Origin: Deltaproteobacteria bacterium
Lineage (GTDB): Bacteria > Desulfobacterota > Binatia > Bin18
Length of the DNA: 7,036 nucleotides
Direction: 5' to 3'
Assembly (NCBI GenBank): GCA_016200595.1
Contig: JACQEL010000976.1
Coordinates: 1-7,036, forward strand
Part shown: positions 1-5,917 of the stretch, piece after piece
How the letters are laid out: each line of letters begins with the position of its first letter
How positions within the stretch are numbered: the stretch's first letter is position 1
The notes under the pieces: generated by a model
Database searches by the model: none
The model's input: the letters and a program-made list of their open reading frames with translations, nothing else
Told to the model about the DNA's origin: nothing
Made by a program: the position numbers and the translations under genes

Positions 1-1
1 A

Positions 2-2089
2 GAGGCGTTGAGTCGCTCGGCGCCGACGTGGTTGGCGCAGTTGCCGGGATTGCTTGAGACCGCGGAATTGGAGACGGTGCAGCGCCGCGCAGCGGGCGCC
101 TCGCGCGAGCGCATGCTCCGTGAGCTAGCCGAAGCGGTGGAAACGCTGACGAGCACCGGCGCCGGCACGGCGCCGCCCCTGCTGGTGCTGGTCTGTGAAG
201 ATCTACACGTCAGTGACCACTCGACGGTGGAATGGTTAGCGTACCTCGCGCGCAGACGCGGAGAGGCGCGCCTGTTAGTGATTGGCACCTATCGGCCGGC
301 GGAGTTGGTCGTGCGACAGCACCCCTTGCGCAACGTGGTGCAAGAATTGAAAGCTCACAACCAGTGTCAGCAGTTACTCTTAGATCTGCTGACCGAAGCG
401 CATGTCACAACCTACCTCGCCCAGCGCTTGCAGACAGAGGAAGCGCTCCAGGTTCTGGCTCAGCAGTTGCATCAGCGGACCGGCGGCAATCCCCTCTTCA
501 TGGTCAACATCACGGACTATCTGATACACCAAGGCGTCCTGCGCGAAGAAGCCGGTGGCAGGTGGCGGCTGCACGGAGATCTCACGGCGGTAGAAACCCC
601 CGAGAATCTGCGACAGATGATCGGGACGCAGCTCGACGGGGTCAGTGAAGCCGAGCGGCGCGTGTTAGAGACGGCGAGCGTGGCGGGGAATGAGTTTACC
701 GTCGCCAGTGTCGCCGCGGCGCTCCAAGAAGAGCTGAACCTGGTCGAAGAAATCTGTGAGGACTTGGTGTGGAAAGGGCGCTTTCTGCAGGAACGCGGCA
801 TCGCCGAGTGGCCAGATGGCACGGTCAGCGGGCACTATGAGTTTCGACACGTGCTCTATCAGAACGTGTTGTATCGCCGGATAGGGGAAGCGCGTCGCGT
901 GCGCCTGCATCGCTTGATTGGCGAGCGCGCAGAAGCCGGGTACGGGGAGCGGGCGCGCGAGATCGCCGCCGAGTTAGCGGTACACTTCGAGCAGGGGCGG
1001 GAGGTCCCCCGGGCGCTCCGCTATCTGCAACGGTCGGCAGAGAATGCCTTACGGCGTAACGCTTATCCTGAGGCGATTCGTGCGCTCACGCGTGGCCTGA
1101 CGCTACTGGGGACGCTACCCGAAGCGCCCGAACGGGATCAACAGGAATTGGCGCTGCAACTCGCGCTCGGCGGCGCCTTGGTGGGCGGCGAGAACCACGG
1201 CGCGCTAGGGGTAGACCAGGCGTATGCCCGCGCGCGCATCCTGTGCCAACGCATGGGAGAGACGCCCCAGCTTTTCTTAGCGTTGTCGGGCATGGCGGGA
1301 TTCTATTACTCGCGCGGCAATATGGAGACTGGCTATGAATTGGCGCAGCAGTGCCTGCAGGTAGCGCAGCGGCTCCAACATCCGGCGTTTCTGACGAGTG
1401 CCCACGCCACCTTAGGGCTGATGTCGGTCGGCTTGGGCACTTTTGCCGACGCACGCGAGCACTTCGCTCAGGCTACAGCCTTCTATGATGCGCGGCCACG
1501 CCGCTCGCGTTCTTTGCTGCCGACGACCGATCAGGAAGTGTTAGCGCGGAGCTACCTGGCGGTGGCCTTATGGATGCTCGGCTATCCCGACCAAGGGTTG
1601 TACAGCGCGCAGCACGCCTTAGCTTTAGCTGAGCAGATTGAACATCCTCCCTCGCTCGGCTTCGCCTTGACTTTCGTGGGTATGGTGCAGGGCTATCGCC
1701 GGGAAGAGCAAGCCGCGCAAGCGACTGCCGACCGGATGATGGCGATGGCGCAAGAGCAAGCGTTGCCTGCGTGGCAACCGCATGGAACCTACGCGCGCGG
1801 GGAGGCGCTGGTACTGCAAGGGCAGTATGCCCAGGGGATCGAGTATATCCGCCGGGCGATTGCCTACTGCACCAGTATGGGAATCGAGTCAGGCCAAACG
1901 TGGCGCGCCGCCAGGTTGGCCGAGGCGTATGGCAAAGCCGGGGATGTGGCAATGGGATTGCAAACCGTAGACGAGGGCTTCGCGTTGGTCCGCAAAAACG
2001 GCGACCCGTTTTATGATGCGGAACTATGGCGCACCAAAGGCGAGCTGCTGCTAAACGCGGAACGCAGAAGGATGAAGGATGAAGGATGA
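2..2089 (+). CDS. AAA/STAND-type ATPase with C-terminal TPR-like repeats, 5'-partial and probably 3'-truncated
   Basis: The frame is open to the left edge (GAG GCG before a TTG at 8), so the true start and the Walker A P-loop lie upstream. Numbering from TTG 8, residues 57-70 give a Walker B-like strand ending CEDLHVSD (relatives usually read LEDLHWSD). Residues 89-98 (LLVIGTYRPA) resemble sensor 1, and 160-164 (GNPLF) is the motif typical of this AAA_16/STAND group. A winged-helix-like stretch follows at about 200-330, then helical TPR-like repeats to the end. In this family the module often sits behind an adenylate cyclase or DNA-binding domain and acts in signalling, so this is probably a regulator of unknown target. 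Relatives, from memory, continue roughly 80-90 residues past the KGELLL motif. Here the frame instead ends in RRMKDEG, encoded by a 7-bp tandem repeat. Family assignment is firm; function is not. Confidence 0.85.
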   Translation, partial: EALSRSAPTWLAQLPGLLETAELETVQRRAAGASRERMLRELAEAVETLTSTGAGTAPPLLVLVCEDLHVSDHSTVEWLAYLARRRGEARLLVIGTYRPAELVVRQHPLRNVVQELKAHNQCQQLLLDLLTEAHVTTYLAQRLQTEEALQVLAQQLHQRTGGNPLFMVNITDYLIHQGVLREEAGGRWRLHGDLTAVETPENLRQMIGTQLDGVSEAERRVLETASVAGNEFTVASVAAALQEELNLVEEICEDLVWKGRFLQERGIAEWPDGTVSGHYEFRHVLYQNVLYRRIGEARRVRLHRLIGERAEAGYGERAREIAAELAVHFEQGREVPRALRYLQRSAENALRRNAYPEAIRALTRGLTLLGTLPEAPERDQQELALQLALGGALVGGENHGALGVDQAYARARILCQRMGETPQLFLALSGMAGFYYSRGNMETGYELAQQCLQVAQRLQHPAFLTSAHATLGLMSVGLGTFADAREHFAQATAFYDARPRRSRSLLPTTDQEVLARSYLAVALWMLGYPDQGLYSAQHALALAEQIEHPPSLGFALTFVGMVQGYRREEQAAQATADRMMAMAQEQALPAWQPHGTYARGEALVLQGQYAQGIEYIRRAIAYCTSMGIESGQTWRAARLAEAYGKAGDVAMGLQTVDEGFALVRKNGDPFYDAELWRTKGELLLNAERRRMKDEG

Positions 2090-2156
2090 AGGATGACTAA
2101 GGAAAGATTCGCGTTCCTTGGTCTTTGTCTTCTATTCATCATGCATCATTACCTTC
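2067..2156. repeat. Heptamer repeat element A: four GAAGGAT units, hairpin and degenerate inverted arm
   Basis: GAAGGAT is repeated four times without change at 2067-2094 and overlaps the last codons and stop of the ATPase gene. A hairpin follows at 2095-2123. Positions 2135-2156 (TTCATC, ATGCATCATT, ACCTTC) are a decayed reverse-complement version of the same unit. The arrangement of direct heptamers, hairpin and inverted heptamers is shared with the element between ilvC and psd, which suggests one dispersed family. Confidence 0.7.
2095..2134 (+). terminator. Possible intrinsic terminator after the ATPase gene
   Basis: GACTAAGGAA (2095-2104) pairs with TTCCTTGGTC (2114-2123) over ten positions, including one G-T wobble, around a 9-nt loop. 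The T-rich but interrupted stretch TTTGTCTTCTATT follows. It is placed correctly to end transcription of the upstream gene, but the stem is only moderately GC-rich and the T-tract is broken. The hairpin may simply be the core of the repeat element. Confidence 0.4.
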
Positions 2157-2165
2157 AGAGTGGAA

Positions 2166-2195
2166 TTGACAACCCGAGTTAGCCTGTAATACAGT
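2166..2195 (+). promoter_or_regulatory. Putative sigma70-type promoter for the ydcH-like/ilvN/ilvC group
   Basis: A perfect -35 box TTGACA is at 2166-2171. Candidate -10 boxes are TACAGT at 2190-2195 (18-bp spacer) or TAATAC at 2187-2192 (15-bp spacer); neither is close to consensus. Transcription would start near 2200, leaving a short leader before the strong Shine-Dalgarno at 2216-2222. It sits between the putative terminator and the next gene, as expected for an operon promoter. Confidence 0.5.
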
Positions 2196-2226
2196 CTTGG
2201 TGTTTCTCGTCTTTCAGGGGGGTATT

Positions 2227-2457
2227 ATGGAAATCAAAGAAGAAGCCCTGATCCATTCGCTGATCGATACGAATCCTGAGTTGCGTCGGCACTATGAGGA
2301 ACACGTCGAACTAAAGCAACGGCTAGAAGAACTCAGGCAAAAACCCTATCTGACGGAAGAGGAACAGATCGAACAAAAGCGGATCCAGAAACAGAAACTG
2401 GCGGGAAAAGACCGAATAATGGAGATTCTGGCCCGGTATCGACAGGCTGCAGCCTAA
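2227..2457 (+). CDS. YdcH-like DUF465 small coiled-coil protein
   Basis: This is a 76-residue charged, helical protein. The ATG at 2227 is chosen over an in-frame ATG at 2197 because AGGGGGG (2216-2222) lies 4 nt before it. The protein then begins MEIKEEALIHSLIDTNPELR, like other family members. The pattern HYEEHVELKQRLEEL, then a TEEEQ turn and QKQKLAGKDRIMEIL, matches the DUF465/YdcH helical hairpin in which conserved Leu/Lys positions build a short coiled coil. The molecular role of the family is unknown. There is no signal peptide or membrane segment. It precedes ilvN by 113 bp, behind a probable promoter at 2166, and may be co-transcribed with the ilv genes. This is the position where ilvB would usually be expected. 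Confidence 0.85.
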   Translation: MEIKEEALIHSLIDTNPELRRHYEEHVELKQRLEELRQKPYLTEEEQIEQKRIQKQKLAGKDRIMEILARYRQAAA

Positions 2458-2492
2458 AGAAGAAGACCACTTCCTCTCAAGGTTGCAGAACA

Positions 2493-2510
2493 GCGCGGTG
2501 GGGCCCGCGC
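2493..2510 (+). other. GC-rich hairpin in the ydcH-like/ilvN gap
   Basis: GCGCGG (2493-2498) pairs perfectly with CCGCGC (2505-2510) around a 6-nt loop, 61 nt before ilvN. No T-tract follows, so it is not an intrinsic terminator. An alternative, mutually exclusive fold is possible: GGTGG at 2497-2501 with CCACC at 2545-2549, plus CGCAG at 2508-2512 with CTGCG at 2538-2542. Its role is unknown; it could be an RNA-processing or regulatory structure, or chance in GC-rich DNA. Confidence 0.35.
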
Positions 2511-2570
2511 AGTGGTGAGGCATGTCCCCCGGCTCTTCTGCGGTCCACCTTGTTCTGTATATGAGGGTTC

Positions 2571-3122
2571 ATGCGTCACACCATCTCTATCGTGGTCGAA
2601 AACGAATTTGGCGTGTTGGCTCGGGTTTCCGGCCTTTTTAGTGGTCGCGGCTTCAACATCAAGAGTCTCTCGGTCGCCGAGACCCTCGACCCCTCGATCT
2701 CCCGCATTACCTTGGTGACCGACGGGGATGACCAAATTGTTGAGCAGATCACCAAACAGCTCAACAAGCTGGTTTGCGTTATTAAGGTAGTGGATTTTCA
2801 GGAGGCGGCGCATGTCGAGCGCGAAATGGCGCTGATCAAAGTCGCCGCCGATGAACGCACGCGCAGCGAGGTGCTCAATATTGTTGACATCTTCCGCGGC
2901 AAGGTCATTGATGTTGACCTCCGCTCCTACGTGATTGAGGTCACGGGTGACGAGGAGAAGATTAACGCTCTCCTGAACCTGCTGAAGCCGCTCGGTATTA
3001 AAGAGATTGTCCGCACCGGCAAAGTGGCGATGCATCGCGGCATGCAGGTGCTCTCGGCCTCAGCCGGTAGAGCAGAGACAGTAGAACTCAAGGGGAAAAC
3101 TCAGAAGGAGAAGGCAGCATGA
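2571..3122 (+). CDS. ilvN: Acetolactate synthase small (regulatory) subunit
   Basis: This 183-residue protein stimulates the catalytic subunit of acetohydroxyacid synthase and confers feedback inhibition. The enzyme makes 2-acetolactate or 2-aceto-2-hydroxybutyrate, the first common step to valine, leucine and isoleucine. Residues about 2-76 form the ACT domain, opening with ISIVVENEFGVLARVSGLF. G14 and N29 match the positions that matter for valine binding in E. coli IlvH, so valine control is likely. Residues about 80-157 are the C-terminal small-subunit domain (HVEREMALIKV, IFRGKVIDVDL). The polar Lys-rich tail from about 165 is longer than in E. coli IlvH. The start has GAGGG at 2563-2567, rather close at 3 nt. 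The stop overlaps the ilvC start as ATGA at 3119-3122, indicating translational coupling. Its partner gene ilvB is absent from the window. Confidence 0.96.
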   Translation: MRHTISIVVENEFGVLARVSGLFSGRGFNIKSLSVAETLDPSISRITLVTDGDDQIVEQITKQLNKLVCVIKVVDFQEAAHVEREMALIKVAADERTRSEVLNIVDIFRGKVIDVDLRSYVIEVTGDEEKINALLNLLKPLGIKEIVRTGKVAMHRGMQVLSASAGRAETVELKGKTQKEKAA

Positions 3123-4135
3123 ACCTCTATTATGACAAAGATGCAGATCTCTCTCTGCTCAAAGGCAAGAAAATCGCCGTCATTGGCTATGGCAGCCAGG
3201 GGCACGCCCATGCGCTCAACTTGCGTGACAGTGGCATGGACGTACGCATTGGTCTGAAGAAAGGCAGTGCGTCTTGGCCCAAGGCCGAACAGGCTGGCTT
3301 CCCCGTGAAAGAAGTGGCGCAGGCGGCGGCTGAAGCTGACATCATTATGATCGTCACTCCGGATGAGGTAGCCAGCGAGATGTATGAGTCGGACATTCGC
3401 ATGAACCTCAAACCGGGCAAGTACCTCGCCTGTGCGCACGGCTTTAATATTCACTTCAAGAAAATCGTCCCGCCAGCAGACGTGAACGTCTTCATGGTGG
3501 CCCCCAAAGGTCCTGGGCACCTCGTGCGCAGTGAGTTCGAGAAAGGCAAAGGCGTGCCCTGTCTGATTGCGGTGGCGCAAGATCCCTCAGGGAACAGTAA
3601 GCAGATCGCGCTGGCTTATGCTTCTGCTATCGGTGGCGGACGGGCAGCGGTATTGGAAACTAATTTCCGCGAAGAAACGGAAACCGATCTGTTCGGTGAA
3701 CAGTCAGTGCTGTGTGGTGGACTCACCGAGTTGATGCGGGCCGGCTTTGAAACCCTGGTGAATGCGGGCTATGCCCCGGAGATGGCTTACTTTGAATGTA
3801 TCCACGAGATGAAACTCATTGTCGACCTCGTGTACGAGGGTGGCATCTCCAACATGCGCTACTCGATCAGCAATACGGCTGAGTATGGCGATATGACCCG
3901 CGGGAAAAAGATCATCGGGCAGGAGAGTCGGGAAGCGATGAAAAAGATCTTGGCCGACATTCAATCCGGGAAGTTCGCCGATGAGTGGATCACTGAATAC
4001 CGGGTTGGCTCACCGCACTTCCGCGAGCTCCGTCGGGAAGGGGAGAATCATTCAGCCGAGGTGGTTGGCGCTAAGCTGCGCGCGATGATGCCCTGGCTGC
4101 AACAAAATCGCCTGGTCGATAAAGCGAAAAATTAA
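3119..4135 (+). CDS. ilvC: Ketol-acid reductoisomerase, class I
   Basis: This enzyme converts 2-acetolactate to 2,3-dihydroxyisovalerate (and the isoleucine analogue) by Mg-dependent alkyl migration and NAD(P)H reduction. The length of 338 residues is that of short class I enzymes. The Rossmann motif is GYGSQGHAHA at 23-32. The cofactor loop GLKKGSASW at 45-53 has Ser at 50 and 52, which suggests NADPH preference. Catalytic or conserved residues are H107 (AHGFN), K130 (APKGPGH), the metal ligands D190, E194, E226 and E230, and the substrate-contacting S251 (YSISNTAEYGD). All are present, so the enzyme should be active. AAGGAG at 3105-3110 lies 8 nt before the ATG, inside the end of ilvN, and the genes overlap by 4 nt. 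A repeat element follows directly after the stop. Confidence 0.98.
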   Translation: MNLYYDKDADLSLLKGKKIAVIGYGSQGHAHALNLRDSGMDVRIGLKKGSASWPKAEQAGFPVKEVAQAAAEADIIMIVTPDEVASEMYESDIRMNLKPGKYLACAHGFNIHFKKIVPPADVNVFMVAPKGPGHLVRSEFEKGKGVPCLIAVAQDPSGNSKQIALAYASAIGGGRAAVLETNFREETETDLFGEQSVLCGGLTELMRAGFETLVNAGYAPEMAYFECIHEMKLIVDLVYEGGISNMRYSISNTAEYGDMTRGKKIIGQESREAMKKILADIQSGKFADEWITEYRVGSPHFRELRREGENHSAEVVGAKLRAMMPWLQQNRLVDKAKN

Positions 4136-4251
4136 ACGCATAAAACCTGAAAGCTAAAACGTAAAGCGTAAAACGTAAGAAAAAGCCAGAAGAACCCTCT
4201 TCATCTTTTTACGTTTTACGTTTTATTCTTTATCCTTCATACGTCTTCTGG
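4134..4251. repeat. Heptamer-periodic repeat element B forming a long hairpin between ilvC and psd
   Basis: Nearly the whole ilvC-psd gap has a 7-bp period. The left arm reads as variants of TAAAACG (ATAAAAC, CTGAAAG, CTAAAAC, GTAAAGC, GTAAAAC). The right arm reads TTTTACG, TTTTACG, TTTTATT, CTTTATC, CTTCATA. The arms can pair from 4155-4183 to 4204-4232 with few mismatches, including GTAAAACGTAA (4168-4178) with TTACGTTTTAC (4209-4219). A small inner hairpin (GAAGA 4189-4193, TCTTC 4198-4202) is an alternative apex. CCAGAAGA (4186-4193) also has its exact complement at 4244-4251. ATCCTTCAT at 4232-4240 is the GAAGGAT unit of element A on the opposite strand. The structure could attenuate or stabilise the ilv transcript; no clean T-tract terminator is seen. 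Confidence 0.75.
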
Positions 4252-4259
4252 TCCATCGA

Positions 4260-4892
4260 ATGCACTTCGCCCGTGAGGGGTACTCCCGCATCTTTGGTCT
4301 CGGCCTCATCTCCTTGCTCCTGAACCTGTTTGGTTTTCAGATAGCCGGGCTGGTGTTTCTTGTGCTCACCCTCTTTGCCGCCTTTTTCTTTCGTGACCCT
4401 GAGCGGATGGCTTTAGCGGATGATCGCTTCATTCTCGCTCCGGCGGATGGCCGTGTGGTCGCCGTGGAAGAGAACATGCAAAAGGAGCCCTTTCTGACGA
4501 CTCTGGCCACGCGGGTCGGAATCTTTATGTCTCCCCTTAATGTGCATGTGAACCGGATGCCTGTCACTGACAGGGTAGTTGCCGTGCAGTATCAGGCAGG
4601 CAAGTTTCGTCCGGCTTTTGCCGCCAGTGCGGCAGAGGTGAATGAGCAGAATATTGTCACGCTCGAAGATGCGCAGGGCCGCCGTCTGTTGTTGGTGCAA
4701 GTCGCCGGGATGCTGGCACGGCGCATCGTCTGCGCGGTCAAGGACGGGGACCGGGTGCGGCGGGGAGACCGGTACGGCATGATTATGTTTGGGTCCCGAG
4801 TCGATCTCTACTGCCCGGCCGGAATGAAGCTGAAAGTACACGTTGGCCAGCGCGTCAAAGCCGGAGAGACCGTGATCGGCGAGTATATATGA
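4260..4892 (+). CDS. psd: Phosphatidylserine decarboxylase proenzyme, short (PSD-A type)
   Basis: This enzyme decarboxylates phosphatidylserine to phosphatidylethanolamine at the inner membrane. The 210-residue length fits the short prokaryotic PSD-A type. One or two hydrophobic segments span about 11-44 and anchor the protein. FRDPER at 44-49 and APADGRV at 60-66 contain D63; NVHVNR at 94-99 contains H96. MFGSR at 176-180 holds the G178-S179 self-cleavage site, where S179 becomes the pyruvoyl cofactor of the alpha chain. The visible catalytic set is complete. The ATG at 4260 has no Shine-Dalgarno and begins only 9 bp after the repeat element. In-frame CTG at 4248 is another conceivable start, since relatives often carry two or three more residues before the AREGY motif. 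The stop overlaps pssA as ATGA at 4889-4892. Confidence 0.95.
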   Translation: MHFAREGYSRIFGLGLISLLLNLFGFQIAGLVFLVLTLFAAFFFRDPERMALADDRFILAPADGRVVAVEENMQKEPFLTTLATRVGIFMSPLNVHVNRMPVTDRVVAVQYQAGKFRPAFAASAAEVNEQNIVTLEDAQGRRLLLVQVAGMLARRIVCAVKDGDRVRRGDRYGMIMFGSRVDLYCPAGMKLKVHVGQRVKAGETVIGEYI

Positions 4893-5743
4893 ATTATTCT
4901 TTGCGGCATCGGATTCGGGTCTTGCCGGGACGGAAAAAGACAGCCGCCCCGCTCCGCATCCGCCGGGGCGTATACGTCCTGCCCAATTTGGTGACCTCCG
5001 GGGGTTTGTTCTGTGGATTCTACTCCATTATTGCCACGCTCCGGGAAGATTATCTGCTGGCAGCGATTGTCATATTGATTGCCCAGGTATTCGATGCCCT
5101 GGATGGGCGCGTCGCGCGCATGACAAAAACCTCCAGTCATTTTGGGGTGGAGTACGATTCCCTGTCCGACCTGGTTGCCTTCGGGGTGGCACCCGGCGTG
5201 TTGGCGTATCGCTGGGCCTTAGAGCCGTGGGGCCCCTGGGGGTGGCTGGCGGCATCACTCTATGTTACCTGCGGCGCCCTCCGCCTGGCTCGCTTTAACG
5301 TCCAGGTCGAGGTCGTGGATAAGCACAGCTTTGTCGGTCTCCCCATTCCCGCGGCGGCTGCTGTGGTCGCGACGACTATCCTGATGTATTACTTCCTCGG
5401 TGGCGAAGGCGCGACCAATAAACACCTCACCCTGCTGCTGTTGATCTACGTCTTAGCGGTCCTGATGGTGAGCACGATCCCCTACTACAGTTTCAAAGAG
5501 CTTCATCTGCGCCATCGCGAGCCCTTTTGGATCCTGGTTTTGGGTATTATTGTCATGAGCTTGGCGATCGCTGAGCCGCAGATCATGCTCTTCAGCATTT
5601 CCTCGCTCTATGCCCTCTCTGGTCCGCTCCGGGCTTTGGGGCGCCTGTGGCGCACCGCGCCTCCGCTCGACACAACCCCTGAGTTACGGGCCCTCCGTCC
5701 GTCTCCTCGCCCCCTTGACAGTAACGAAGAAAGTTCGCTATAG
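4889..5743 (+). CDS. pssA: CDP-diacylglycerol--serine O-phosphatidyltransferase
   Basis: This integral membrane enzyme transfers phosphatidyl from CDP-diacylglycerol to L-serine, making the substrate for Psd. The CDP-alcohol phosphotransferase signature DG-x2-AR-x8-G-x3-D-x3-D is exact: D72, G73, A76, R77, G86, D90 and D94. D94 is the usual catalytic base, and D69, D72 and D90 complete the metal site. A basic N-terminus precedes VYVLPNLVTSGGLFCGFYSI at 28-47, typical of type II PssA. Several hydrophobic helices follow to about residue 250, then a Pro/Arg/Ser-rich tail. The length of 284 is normal for the family. ATGA overlap with psd implies coupled translation and stoichiometric production of consecutive enzymes. 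The last codons double as a probable promoter for leuA. Confidence 0.96.
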   Translation: MNYSLRHRIRVLPGRKKTAAPLRIRRGVYVLPNLVTSGGLFCGFYSIIATLREDYLLAAIVILIAQVFDALDGRVARMTKTSSHFGVEYDSLSDLVAFGVAPGVLAYRWALEPWGPWGWLAASLYVTCGALRLARFNVQVEVVDKHSFVGLPIPAAAAVVATTILMYYFLGGEGATNKHLTLLLLIYVLAVLMVSTIPYYSFKELHLRHREPFWILVLGIIVMSLAIAEPQIMLFSISSLYALSGPLRALGRLWRTAPPLDTTPELRALRPSPRPLDSNEESSL

Positions 5744-5744
5744 A
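5715..5744 (+). promoter_or_regulatory. Putative sigma70 promoter for the leu leader/leuA, inside the pssA 3' end
   Basis: TTGACA at 5715-5720 (perfect -35) is followed after 18 bp by TATAGA at 5739-5744, which matches TATAAT at four of six positions. Transcription would begin near 5750-5752, directly at the ATG of the leucine-rich ORF (5753), giving an almost leaderless transcript. The position between pssA and leuA fits a leuA-specific promoter. Confidence 0.55.
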
Positions 5745-5752
5745 GGGTGACC

Positions 5753-5854
5753 ATGACACAGCACGTTTCTCTCGGACTCTCACTGGGGACGCTGGGCCTG
5801 CTTCTGGGCCTACTGCTTAGTACCCCGCCTAGTGGGTCCGGGAGGAGCGCGTAA
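5753..5854 (+). CDS. Leucine-rich putative leader peptide of leuA (leuL-like)
   Basis: This 33-codon ORF begins MTQHVSLGLSLGT, continues LGLLLGLLL and ends STPPSGSGRSA. Ten of its codons are Leu: CTC twice, CTG five times, CTT twice and CTA once. Seven of these lie in nine consecutive codons at 5792-5818 (Leu-Gly-Leu-Leu-Leu-Gly-Leu-Leu-Leu at codons 14-22). GAGGG just after the pssA stop (5743-5747) can serve as Shine-Dalgarno for read-through transcripts. It lies directly upstream of two terminators and leuA, where a leucine-sensing leader peptide is expected. It shows no sequence similarity to E. coli LeuL beyond the Leu run, but such peptides are not conserved in sequence. The alternatives are a small hydrophobic peptide with its own role, or a chance ORF. 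Confidence 0.6.
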   Translation: MTQHVSLGLSLGTLGLLLGLLLSTPPSGSGRSA

Positions 5855-5890
5855 CCAAGACGCGATCGATTCTCGGAGGCCACGGGCGGG
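5806..5890 (+). promoter_or_regulatory. Predicted attenuator folds: Leu-codon hairpin and antiterminator
   Basis: Two competing RNA pairings are visible. Hairpin 1:2 joins GGG 5806-5808 and TACT 5811-5814 (within the Leu codons) to AGTA 5819-5822 and CCC 5823-5825, with a 2-nt bulge. The antiterminator joins CCCGCC 5824-5829 to GGCGGG 5885-5890 and GTGG 5832-5835 to CCAC 5880-5883, ten base pairs around a 2x1 internal loop. It occupies the 5' arm of the terminator at 5877-5912, so the two cannot coexist. A ribosome stalled on Leu codons would block 1:2 and favour antitermination. This comes from hand folding; energies were not computed. Confidence 0.5.
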
Positions 5891-5912
5891 TTCGGCTCGT
5901 GGCCTTTTTGTT
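5877..5912 (+). terminator. Intrinsic terminator T1 (candidate leu attenuator)
   Basis: The stem GGCCACGGGC (5878-5887) pairs with GCTCGTGGCC (5895-5904), with one G-T wobble and a 7-nt loop, and is extended by A5877-T5905. TTTTTGTT follows at 5905-5912. This is a textbook rho-independent terminator on the + strand. It lies 23 nt after the stop of the Leu-rich ORF, and its 5' arm is shared with the predicted antiterminator. Confidence 0.85.
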
Positions 5913-5917
5913 GGTAG

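Noticed and set aside
2197..2226. Upstream ATG (2197) adding ten residues to the YdcH-like protein.
   Set aside because: It lies at the probable transcription start and lacks a Shine-Dalgarno. The ATG at 2227 has a strong one and gives the usual family N-terminus.
2522..2641. Short ORF (39 codons, starting MSPGSSAVHLVLYM) overlapping the ilvN start, considered as an ilv leader peptide.
   Set aside because: It has only a modest Leu/Val content, no run of regulatory codons and no terminator behind it, and it runs well into ilvN.
2454..3580. Long antisense ORFs opposite ilvN (2454-3035) and ilvC (3101-3580).
   Set aside because: They are reverse-frame shadows of strongly conserved genes and have no recognisable domains or ribosome binding sites.
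4134..4251. CRISPR array or insertion-sequence terminal repeats.
   Set aside because: The units are 7 bp with no spacers, and no transposase or target-site duplication is seen. A tandem heptamer/hairpin element explains it better.
5851..5865. Small hairpin CGCGT/ACGCG just after the leucine-rich ORF, considered as a protector stem.
   Set aside because: It has only five base pairs and overlaps neither the antiterminator nor T1, so it adds no support to the attenuation model.
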